NCBI GenBank assembly: GCA_001600875.1 | Contig: BCLD01000004.1 | Location: 570,553 to 634,552, forward strand | DNA length: 64,000 nucleotides | Direction: 5' to 3' | Source of the DNA: Solicoccozyma terricola | Lineage: Eukaryota; Basidiomycota; Tremellomycetes; Filobasidiales; Piskurozymaceae | Shown here: positions 1 through 9,596 of the stretch, in pieces | Layout: every line of letters begins with the position of its first letter | Position numbering within the stretch: position 1 is the first letter of the stretch | The notes under the pieces: model-generated | Told to the model about the DNA's origin: nothing | Databases searched by the model: none | Seen by the model: the letters and a program-made list of their open reading frames with translations, nothing else | Translations under genes and position numbers: made by a program

Positions 1-927
1 ACCTCAATCGAGCATCATCTGTCGTCTCTCATATTTTTGACTCTCTTCCGCCCGCTCCAAAGTTCATCAACGATATCTTCGATGTATCCACTTCGAGTGA
101 GTCGTTTCTCTTTACCTCGCGCCATATTCTTCGTTTAAACTTCCCCGTTTACTTTACCAGAAGCATCACACCTCCTATCGCAACAGCTCCAAGCCCTCTC
201 AGCCATCGCTTCCCGTCTGGAATGGAATGACCGCTCCCGTCCGGTGTCAGACAAATGGGAAGCTATCATGGTCTCGGCGTTGCGCAAAGTCGAGATGAGC
301 GACAAGGTGGAGTACCAGGTCCAAAAGCAGGGAAGAGAGTTTATCAAGGCTGCTTTGGAGGTGGTGAGTAGTGCAAGATCGCCAACAAATTGGACCTTAG
401 ATTAACATTCTCTGCACAATGTCAGATGACAACCGACCCAACCCAACCTCCTCTCGTTCTCATCATCATGCCGTCCAATTCCCACTCTTTCACTCGTCGA
501 TCAGACACTGCCGACGTACTTCAGAAACACAGAGTATATGACCCCACATGCTACCCTTCCAACCGAACGTGCACCCGCGCATCGTATTCTTGCTCAGGCG
601 TCGGTGCTTGCCAGCTCATATCCAACAACACCGACTCGGAAGGCAGCAATTCTACCTGTTGGGCTTGTCGATGTCAAAGTGGTTATTTGGGTGTCACATG
701 TCAGAAAGCAGATTACACTTTGTAAGTCGATCACCTTGAATGTGTGTGTACGTGCGCCCTCGCTAACTCGGACGAATGTATACAGCCAAACAACACTCTT
801 GATCTTCACCCCGATCCTCCTTCTCGTCGTTCTCATGGCATCAGTAGGTCTCCTTAACGCTGTCGGCGGTGAAAGTCTTCCAAGCACCCTCAGCTTGAGC
901 GTCGGTGCTCCAAACAAGAGGGATTGA
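1..927 (+). CDS. Vps3844/DUF3844-type membrane protein, 3' part
   Basis: Gene open at the left edge of the window. Exons read as <3-96, 161-363, 426-721 and 786-927, all in phase with GT-AG borders. The last two exons give a luminal cysteine-rich, EGF-like module (eight Cys, ending in CRCQSGYLGVTCQ), then one membrane span (QTTLLIFTPILLLVVLMAS) and a short tail ending KRD. Cys-rich module plus C-terminal span is the pattern of the fungal Vps3844 C-terminal domain (DUF3844), an endomembrane protein linked by name to vacuolar sorting; the biochemical role is unknown. The family call rests on this C-terminal pattern only, because the N-terminus is missing. Confidence 0.75.
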
Positions 928-1129
928 GCGAAGATGGGTTTGATAGCCGTGCTGTTTTAGAATCTTGTACCATGTCAATTCAAGGATGAAGCAAGCAGAT
1001 AGATACCCTGCTATATTTGCGGTCTGGAAGCATGAATTGACGATTTCACCATGTAATGTCATAAAAAAAAGCCATACAACAACCCTGGCCATCCGGGTAG
1101 CGAATGAAAGATTACAAGATGCGATACGA

Positions 1130-4100
1130 TCACCGCCTCTTCATCTTGAGATGTGCCTTGCCACTACGCTTAGTTGCAGGATCTACGATACCGCCAGCAC
1201 GAACACCGCCTCTGTCAGACGGCATGATCGGAGTTTTTCGGTCACGGTTACGGTTCTTGACATTCTGTGCACAGAGTAGACCAATATAAGGGTTTGCTAG
1301 AGAATTGACACTCGGTAAGGAGGTACTCACAGCCGTGGTGAAGAAGTTGGTTGCCTTCTTCTTGTTAGTTGTCATACGTTGCTTGCTGGGTCGCTCATCC
1401 TCAGCGTCATCCTCGGCAGCTAGAGATGAAGATTAATCAACAAATGGAAAACAGCTGGTGTGGCAAAGCACCACTCACCTCGTTTGCCCTTCTGCTTAGC
1501 GGACAACTCAGGTTCATCTCCCTCCTCGCCCTCCTCTTCGTCATCGGACACCTCCTCGTCATCGTCGAGCATCTCGGCGTCCTCCTCTGTAACAGCCTTG
1601 TCGGCGGGGCCAGCAGGCTTCGATGGTCCAGCCTCGTCAAAGATCTCCTCCCAGGCCATTTCCGCCTCTGGGGCAGTTGCCGTCTCTGCTTCCTCTTCAT
1701 CGTTCTCATCCTGGTCGCCCTCTTCGTACCCGGTCTGACCCTCCATCGTAACGTCCGCCTCCTCATCCTCAAGGTGACGACGAGCATCATCACCGAGGAA
1801 TTTAGACATGGTAACAATCTTACTGATCGGCTGCTCGACACCCTTAATTCGCTTCTCGCCCAAGACCTTGCCCAGGTTGCGCTCTTGGTCCGCTGCAAGA
1901 GTGCCTTGCAGCTGGGCATCGGTCTCACCCTTGGCCACACCCGGTGTATCCATGGACTTGACGTCGACAGCTGGACGCTCGGGTGGATGAGCAAAGTAGG
2001 GAATCTTCCCACGAATCCAGTCGTTGAGAACCATCTTCGCAGCAGCCTCCTGATCTGGCTCACCGCCCCTAAGCAGTTTTCCGCTTCTCTTGGCGATAGC
2101 TGAGAGCATGATGGTAGCGCCTTCCTCTCCAACCCATCCACCTTCCAGTGGTTCGAGACCATAAGTACGCTCCAGGTACTCTGGTCGGACACGTGCGAGG
2201 AGATCCGGAATGTGCTCGGCTGGGGTAGCTAGATTCTCTACACGGACGACACCCTTGAGAACGGTGTCGGTGTCAGAGTCCTTGCTTGACACGGGAACGA
2301 CACCGGGACAGTCGATGAGGTAGATGCGACGCATCAGGGTGATGTATTGCCAGACTTTGGTCTCTCCGGGAATAGGCGCGACGGTGCAGACCTTCTTCTT
2401 TTTCAGAGTGTTGATGATACTGCTCTTGCCGACATTGGGATAACCAATGAAACCAACAGAGATCTGCTTTTTGTCCGAGTGCAAGATAGAGAATTGCCTG
2501 AGCAGTTGAATGAGGGAACCTTTACCAAACGAGTTGTTGATCGAGGCGTGGAATGCGATGGTGGGTGCGGAGAGGGAGAGGTGCTTGACCCAACGAGCCT
2601 GAGCCGATCAGCCAAGAAGGGGTTAGCTCTAAGTTCCATAGATGTTCACAAGAGGAGAAGAGTGGGGAAGAGGGAGGAAGAGAAGAGTAGAGGAAGAGGG
2701 AGGAATCAGAGGGAAGAGAAAAAAAGAAAAAAAAATGTTTGACCCGAAACTAAGACATTTCCGCACCGAAAGCGCATCAACATGACTCTCGTTAAAGAAA
2801 CCATGTCAAGCAAAAGAAGCAGTAACATCAACTCTATCAAGTCCTATCCACTCCTCTCCCCTACCAACGCCTCACAAGCGGTCAAAACGCGGATCCGCGA
2901 CTCAAAAACTGAGAAGCGAGTCCACTACGCTCGCATACGAAGAGGTCCATCTCGCAAGACGCGGGAAGACCAAATCAGAGACGTGGTGTGTATTGGGGAG
3001 AGGATTCGTTCTTCCACTCTCGTAACAGACCTATGAAGCGCGTAGGAGGTACCCAAAGATGGATGCACGCAGGCCTTGACTGGAGTGTGGAGCAGGAGGG
3101 TACGGAAGGGGGGAAGGGAGAGAATGGGGGACGGAGGAAAAGAGACAACGGAATGGAACGGAAGGAGGTATTTCAAGACATGTAGAAACGTTCACTCACA
3201 GTAACCCAAGTTGGCACTAGATCCACCTTGTTCAACACGTATACCAATTGCTTGTGTCCTTTCTCCTTTCTCAAGAAATCAACGACTGGCCTACACCGCG
3301 TGCCCAGCGGATCCCTCGCATCCAGCACGTGGATTACCACATCGGAAGAATCCAAAACCTTGTACAGCTCACCCCAGATACGACGAGAAGTACCCTTGGC
3401 GTAGATAGGTTCACGAGCGAGTGGTACAGTAGGATGATAAGTCTCAGAGGGACCAGCAGAAGCTGATATTCCAGCGAGTGGGTCGGTGGAAAGAGCTTCG
3501 GCGGCAGCGAGCACTTTGTCATGGTCTTCTGTGACTTTACCGAGCTCCTCGATGCTACCAATGTCGAGACGAGGTCGCTTTCGTTGAGCTTTAGGGCCAA
3601 AGGTATTACCGAAGGGTTCGGTTTCAACGATATGCGAGCGCTGGGGATGATAAGATGGGAGCGTCAATACGAATTGGTAGCGAGATGTACAAAGCGTGGA
3701 TTAAGCTCACCCTTCCCTCAGAGCCTTTCCCTTCCTCCTCCAGCAACCCCATGGGAAGCTTGTTCCTCTTCAGGAGTACAGAGTATGGGTTGGCAACCTG
3801 GTTGGACAACGACGTTCGGAAATGGTCGAGAGCGGATTGAGAGATGACTCGAGTGTTACCTAAGGAAGGGGGGGGGGGGAGGGACATGATGAGCATCGCA
3901 ATAATAGACACGCGAACATCCTCCCCACTCACCGAACCATCGTCGATCGGCTTGCACCCTTCCGACCTCGGTTTCTCTCTCGGTTTTCTGGAACGCAGCT
4001 GACTCAATGATCTTCCCGTCACGATCACGGACAGCTTTGCCACCATTAAGCATCTTGAGACGGGACGCTGACTTGGCATCTCGGTAGAAATTCTCGCCTA

Positions 4101-4265
4101 GAAGGAAGGGGGAAAATGTTTGAGTTTTGCGGAAAAGTTTGGACAAGAGATCGATGCGAAATTACCCTTGACCCTCTTCAACGTGAACTCTCCATTCTTC
4201 TTCTCGCTGGTCCTCTTCCCACCCTCGCTTGCCGGCTTCTTCTGGTGATTCTTACCCTTTCCCAT
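1130..4265 (-). CDS. NOG2: Nucleolar GTP-binding protein 2 (60S biogenesis GTPase)
   Basis: Seven exons: 4265-4166, 4097-3933, 3859-3711, 3640-3200, 2598-1479, 1419-1331, 1264-1130; 732 aa. Start [11 protein letters not shown] and end [10 protein letters not shown]...KMKRR are typical of NOG2/NUG2/GNL2. It is a circularly permuted YlqF-type GTPase: the G4 motif (NKVD) precedes G1 (GYPNVGKSS) and G3 (DCPG). A long Asp/Glu-rich tail follows. The protein joins nucleolar pre-60S particles, occupies the site later used by the export adaptor Nmd3 and is released on GTP hydrolysis. One intron (2599-3199) is 601 nt, far longer than the others here. It is divergent from the complex I subunit gene, with 245 bp between the start codons. 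Confidence 0.96.
2599..3199 (-). other. Exceptionally long NOG2 intron (601 nt)
   Basis: The flanking exons join in the conserved segment [14 protein letters not shown], so no coding exon is missing. On the gene strand the intron runs from gtgagt to ctcag. Its acceptor half is strongly pyrimidine-rich. I looked for box C/D elements (RTGATGA...CTGA) and saw no convincing pair. A + strand ORF of 84 codons at 2782-3036 has no recognisable product. The intron may hold a small RNA or a regulatory splice feature, or nothing. Confidence 0.7.
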
Positions 4266-4510
4266 CTTGAGTGATGGGGATATAAAAGGGGTTGAAGTTG
4301 TTGCTGAGTGTGGATGTGGTGAGGAAAAGAGAGAACCGGTCGAGGGGTTGCAGCAATTCAACGCAGCTCTTTCCAAAAAAGTTGGCGCAGTAAATATTTC
4401 ACGTGACACCATTCTGAGCAGGACCCCCTCCAACCATCTCCCTCGACCCAACCATCCTCCATGTCCACTCCCCGTCCCCATACATACAACAAGCAAGTGT
4501 CCTAGCCAAC
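4266..4510. promoter_or_regulatory. Divergent promoter, NOG2 / complex I 9.5 kDa subunit
   Basis: A 245 bp gap between two outward-facing start codons must carry both promoters. It holds purine-rich and CCAAC/CCTC-rich stretches and an E-box-like CACGTG at about 4401. No clear TATA box was seen. Confidence 0.5.
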
Positions 4511-5223
4511 ATGTCTGGTGCATACAGATACCTGGTACGTGTCATCGCCAGTCTTCTATTCCAGCAGGGAACAGGGATATCGCGTCATGACAGGAGCAGC
4601 TATTCTGTCTTGCTTGCGATCGCTCCTTGCGTGTGGTGGTACCGCACACCCTTTCGTGATTGACAGCTGCTGTCGGCCCTCAATCGCTAGGCCGTGGATA
4701 CACATAGAAACGGCATTGCAGCACCTATCAAGGCTGACACACATCTCTGCGCCTCCTTACAGCAACGCATAGCTCACGAGCAACCCGTCATCTTCTACTC
4801 TCTCGCAATCGGTGCTTTCGGTGTGTATCTCAGCTCTACCCCCCTGTCGTTCAATCTTCCTGACTTCTTTTCTGCATTGGCTTTTAAAGGTCCCGTCCTG
4901 GCTTTGACCGTCCCTCCAGTGCGCAAAGCTATGGGTTGGAAACCAGCAGATCGGATACCCACAACTTTCCCAGGTGAGCTTGTTTATGATGCGACGTGAG
5001 AATGCAATGGAAATGCAACGAGGAATGAAAGCCGTGGACTCTGTCCTTGGGTATGGCTTGATGGGATGCGTCACCCGAACGTTGGCCCTACGTCATATAT
5101 CACATATCACATACAGTCTCACAAAGCGTATCCTACAAGCAGCCTAACTGACATCGGCGCTATTTCATTTCTACAGTCCCAAACCGACCTCGCCAACCAG
5201 TCTCAGGATATGAAGACCCATAG
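4511..5223 (+). CDS. NADH:ubiquinone oxidoreductase 9.5 kDa subunit
   Basis: Four exons: 4511-4534, 4763-4820, 4890-4973, 5177-5223; 70 aa (MSGAYRYL|QRIAHEQPVIFYS...). The short length, one membrane span (VIFYSLAIGAFGPVLAL) followed by TVPPVRKAMGWK, and the C-terminal PVSGYEDP match the fungal NUO-9.5 accessory subunit of mitochondrial complex I. Phase is kept across every junction. Two of the three introns are long for this locus (228 and 203 nt) in a tiny gene. The window has no other complex I gene, so the call rests on the family pattern. Confidence 0.88.
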
Positions 5224-5400
5224 AACTGTTCACAACTTCATTCAGTGAAAGGGTGGATGTTGACAATGCATTTATGGCTGATGAGTATGCTTGTTCAATT
5301 ATCATGTCTCAAGCAGTTTGTCGTCATTATCATAAAGTTCATATCGTGCTACTATGACCCGCCGCGGAAGGTCTATGCACCCTACCAGCTCCGGTATCCC

Positions 5401-6633
5401 CTATACTCCTTCCTTCGAATCTTCCTCGGTCGAATCAGAGCCATAACCTCCTAGCAAACTATGCAGTCCAACTGGCAACGCTGTTTGATGCTCACTCCCT
5501 GCTGTAACAAGCGGTTGCTCGTCATACTGAACAACCGCATCCACCACCAAGGCCTCCGCGTCCACCTGTTTCGCTGCATTCACTCGAGAACCCCACCCCG
5601 AGTCTCTCACCCGTTTGCCATCCCCAAGGCCATCATCGCTCGATTCATCGTCCGACTTGACATGACCTACAATAGCCGAACCGTCGGCAAGACGTCGCTC
5701 CCACTCAGTGAACGTAAAGATCTCAAAAGTGGGGAACTCGATGAAGCCCTTCCCTACTAATTGCGATTCGAGTGACGCACTGCCATCGAGAGGGGGGTAA
5801 TATGGCTTTGACCGGCGTGACCTGTTGCTGGAAATCATGTCGAGGTTGATATGTGATGATAGCTGCACTGGCATGGCAAACACTACGTCCTCGTGTTTGG
5901 ACAACTCAGCCGGAAGGGAGACCTCTGATGCGGAGAAAATTGATTGTAAAGTCGTATTCGGCTGAAGAGGGACGCGAGGTATGAACAGCTCCACCGGTAT
6001 CTCGGACGAGCTCGCCAGTGATTCTGGTTTTGCCTCGTTATCGAAAGGCATCGCCAGAAGCTCCACTGAGAGCTGCAATAGTTTTGATCTAGGGGACGAC
6101 TCTCTGTCAACGTCTGGCGGATACACTCCGAGCTTCACGCAGACTCACTTTGAATTAAATGTCGACTGGTTCTTCATCCTACGCTGCATTCCTTCCGGCA
6201 AGAATTCTATCTCGATGTCCCTCCGCTGTAGCTCCTCTTGTATTGCTTGCATCTTCCTGATTCTGTTGGATCCCTCTCCGAATGCATGTGTTCCACCGCC
6301 GCGATGGCCACCTCTTCCTTTAGCTCCTCCGGCTCCCCTCCCAATTCCATCCGCGGGTGTCCTATCCATCTTCTGCACATCAATTTCCTTCTTCCATTCG
6401 TCAGCTTTCCGCCTCGTAGCTTCCAAATAGCTGTAGTCATCCATGAGCTTGCCATAACTGTACTCGTTCATAGGGATGTATGCGGCCTTGTTGCGTTCGC
6501 CGGAACAACTGGTTTCTGTTTTGTGAGCTCGGGAGCAAGCGAGAGAGCATGTTTTGATGGCGCATCTTGGGCAAGTGTATTTGGATGGTGCATGCTTGCA
6601 TTGTGCACACAGAGAGCCAGGCTGAGCTTCCAT
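5401..6633 (-). CDS. BCD1: Box C/D snoRNP assembly HIT-type zinc finger protein
   Basis: Two exons, 6633-6149 and 6088-5401; 390 aa. The N-terminus carries a HIT zinc finger: CAQC, then CPRC, then CSLACSRAH, ending with Cys of TSCSG (residues about 9-47). A Gly/Arg-rich linker and a long C-terminal domain follow, as in Bcd1/ZNHIT6, which is needed early in box C/D snoRNP (U3, U14) assembly. The 60-nt intron joins two frames: without it the first frame stops at NSK. An upstream in-frame ATG could add residues, but the start just before the zinc finger fits the family best. Confidence 0.88.
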
Positions 6634-6797
6634 CTTCCCTGCCTTGATGAATACCCGGATGACTTTTGAACAGTGGTTGGTGTGACATCCAACCAACTTT
6701 GTTTATTTTTCGCCGAGACATGTGAAATACTCAAAAATTCAGGAAATGGATGGCAAACCATGTAAAAATCACAAGTACGACTCTATGGATGGACATA

Positions 6798-8047
6798 TCA
6801 CCCTATCATATCCCTCTTACGGCCTCTCAAACGCACTGCAAGGGCAAGGACCGGGTTCAGCATGTCGAGAAACGTGTCAGGCCGCTTGAAAGGGGTTATG
6901 AGGGCTCACCTTCGTCCAAGCGACCTCCCACTACCTTCCACTTCTTGTCACCGATGGTTGCTGCGTATGCCTCAAGAATCTGGCAGAGGGAGATTAGTGC
7001 TGGCGCCTTTGCCCTGCAGGAGCTGATGTAATATCCGCATTGTCGACTAACCTTTGTATACATCTTTTCTGAACTCGGATGAGTGGAAGCGAATGCTCGC
7101 TCGAGTACGTATAAATCAACCGCTTGATTCTCTGGCAGATGCGAATTGGACGAGAGACCAAAGTCTATGACCACCTGCGGAATGAAGAGTCATCGGTGTT
7201 AGTCTTTCAAGATGCGCTGTCAAGACAGGACGACCACTTGCCACACACAAGTTCGTAGTTTGGCTGTTCATTTGGCTTTGGTCTCAGCATCAAGTTCGAT
7301 GTTGTCAAGTCGCCATGTATTATCTGAGCTGTGTGCATTTTCGCCAGTGCGGTACCGATGGCGCTCATAAGATCCGCTGGAGGTCGATAGGAAGAATTCA
7401 GAACTTTGACTTTAGGAGTGGCAAGACCTAGGCCCTGGGGATCCCACACTGACCCACTGACAACCCAAGCTGTTCCATTATAAGTTCGGCAGGTGATGGT
7501 CCCTCAGGTTCCTCAGCCACCTCATCCACCTCGCCCTCTCTCAATTCCTCCTCCATCTCTCCCTCCGCTCCACCGCCCAGTACCTCCCTCACACTGAAAC
7601 CATCCACCCACTCCATTCCGATGATTCCATTCTCCAGATCTACCGCTCGTATACTGGGTACCGTCACTCCAGCCTTCAGACATCGTATCAATGCTCGAGC
7701 TTCAGCTTGGACGCGGGATTTGGTGAGTGCAGCATCGAGGGTTGGATGGCGATACTGCTTCGGGAAGCGGTGTTTGATAAGGAGAGGGAGGGACGCTGGG
7801 TACGAGGATTCGGGGATGGGGGCTTTTCGCTTGGAGGAAGAAGATGGATAGCATACTGTAGGTGCTGGAAAGAGGTATGGTAACTTGTAGACTTTCTGAG
7901 AGTTGGAGGAGTGGTCAGCTCAACTCGAGGTATAGTGAGAAGAAGGGTTCGCCATTAGCTCACCGCCTCCGCTCCTTGCTTGATGAGCTTGGCTTCCTTA
8001 AGCCGTTCTATCAGAGGCCCTGACTGCTGTATTTGTGAGGTTGACAT
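6798..8047 (-). CDS. BUD32: EKC/KEOPS atypical protein kinase/ATPase Bud32
   Basis: Six exons: 8047-7964, 7895-7454, 7376-7249, 7174-7052, 6979-6910, 6835-6798; 294 aa. It has the Bud32 catalytic loop HGDLTTSN and metal site IDFGLSSNS, then LYVLERAFASTHP and the signature basic end VRLRGRKRDMIG. With Kae1, Cgi121 and Pcc1 it forms KEOPS, which makes the t6A37 base of ANN-decoding tRNAs and affects telomeres. The N-lobe holds a poorly conserved acidic insert (about residues 115-145). The last exon is only 38 nt. Confidence 0.95.
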
Positions 8048-8260
8048 GGCTGTGAATTGAGGAATATTCAATATTTCCATTCAGTTGGTGGTTGAGAGGG
8101 GTTTCATGTCGATATCGGGCACGGACATGGGCGAATTTGTCCGCGGCACGGGTTAGTCACTCGTTTTCAATCGATCGATTCAATTATTGGCATCTGGGCA
8201 AAGTACAACGAGGGTACAGACAGGGTATGCGGTCTGCCGTCTGCGAGCGACTCATATATT

Positions 8261-9403
8261 CTAGATCGTTTCCAAATCTAGTTGAATCTTCTCAACGCCC
8301 CACTCCTTGACATCGACTGATATCTCCTCGATCTTTGGCTTGACGTCTTCCATTACGACTCCACTGTCAAGTGAAAGCAGGGATGAACTAGACGGGCTGT
8401 CCAGCAGGCGATTCTGAGAAACTACGACGATATTACTAGGCTCGAGTTTGACCAGACTCATAGCTTCCGCGACTTGTTGTTGTTGAGCGGAAACCATTCC
8501 TTTCAGACCCAGTTGAGTGCGGGTCTCGTCGATCCAAGCGTGCAAAGCGGAAGATACGTTGGAAGTTGATCGTAGGTGGATGTAGAGACGGTGGGTGAGG
8601 TAAAGGAAGATGAGGGAGGTGGTGATAACAAGAGCGACGGTGAATGTGAAGATCAACGTGGGGATGAGGACAAGCGCTGGAGTTTGGATGTGAGCGGTCA
8701 GCAAACGATGATTGGATTCTGGGGGTTGGAAGATGAAAGGAAAAACATACACGCAAGGAAGATCATGGCGAAAATGCAGCTTATGGAGAGGATCACGGCG
8801 ATTCCGAGAATGACAAAAGTGGAGAGGAAGAGGAAGCCGCTATTGGGGAAAGGTAAGGCAATGATCGTCATGTAGAGTTGAAGAAAGGTGCCAAAGTGTC
8901 AGTCCAATGTAAATACGGGCACGCCATGGAAGGCTGAGGAATACGGACAGGAAGGTAACCACCGGGATGATGCTGAGAATCACAAATACGGCCGCAAAGG
9001 TCTAAGATGGACATTCAACATATTAATAACAGTCATCTACGCGGCTATGCGGCCCGTGCCAACTCACGAAGAGAATCGGCTGAGCAGCAGCGAATGATTT
9101 GAGATGGATCATCACCGGAGCGAAGAAAGTCTTCTCGATTCTGCACAAATGCATCCAAAGGAGTTCAGTCATTCGATCTCCAAGCGGCTATGTGGGCCAT
9201 TAAGCCACCGTAACTGCTGACCTTTCCGCTGTCTGCATGACCTTGTCCTTTGAATCACCTAGCATGACGTCTATACCGTCTTTGAGGTCGCGAGTTGATT
9301 CTTGTATACGGACGTGCTTGTCCTGAAGGGTGATGGAGGGGGGTGAGTGGGGGGAGTAGGTAGAAGGGTTGCTGAAGGATGAGGATGCTGAGCGACTGGA
9401 CAT
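8261..9403 (-). CDS. Promethin-like hairpin membrane protein (candidate)
   Basis: Five exons: 9403-9222, 9140-9068, 9001-8949, 8839-8751, 8676-8261; 270 aa. A Ser/Pro-rich N-terminus and amphipathic segment lead into about 95 residues of almost continuous hydrophobic sequence (AAVFVILSIIPVVTFLGFL, then AVILSISCIFAMIF, then TLIFTFTVALVITTSLIFL). A soluble acidic tail follows. Closely packed hairpins with an internal I-P-x-x-x-F-x-G pattern resemble promethin/LDAF1/Ldo proteins, which work with seipin in lipid-droplet formation; that function is inference. The donor at 8948 (gtccgt) is weak and is the least certain border. Otherwise a hypothetical membrane protein. Confidence 0.55.
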
Positions 9404-9596
9404 GGGTGGATGGATTGGATGGATGGATAGATGGATGGATGGATTGCTAGATTGATGGATTGGATGGATAGGCGGAGGCTAAGCTTGCTATGGGGAGATT
9501 TGGATTGGGTCAGCTGGCTGGGATCCGATGTAAACAAACACATAAAACGTAAACAAACAGCCCCGCCCGGACATCGACGACCCCTCCTGATCCTCC
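9404..9596. promoter_or_regulatory. Divergent promoter with GGAT repeat and paired GTAAACAAACA
   Basis: It separates the membrane protein gene (-) from carnitine acetyltransferase (+). It holds an imperfect (GGAT)n tract at about 9405-9472 and two identical 11-mers GTAAACAAACA at 9530 and 9549. These contain the forkhead-type core GTAAACAA. Confidence 0.5.

Noticed and set aside
1369..2103. 244-codon + strand frame
   Set aside because: Antisense to the large NOG2 exon; its leucine/valine richness is the complement of the acidic NOG2 tail.
2599..3199. Box C/D snoRNA in the NOG2 intron
   Set aside because: TTGATGT and similar strings occur, but no RTGATGA/CTGA pair with closing stem could be found by eye.
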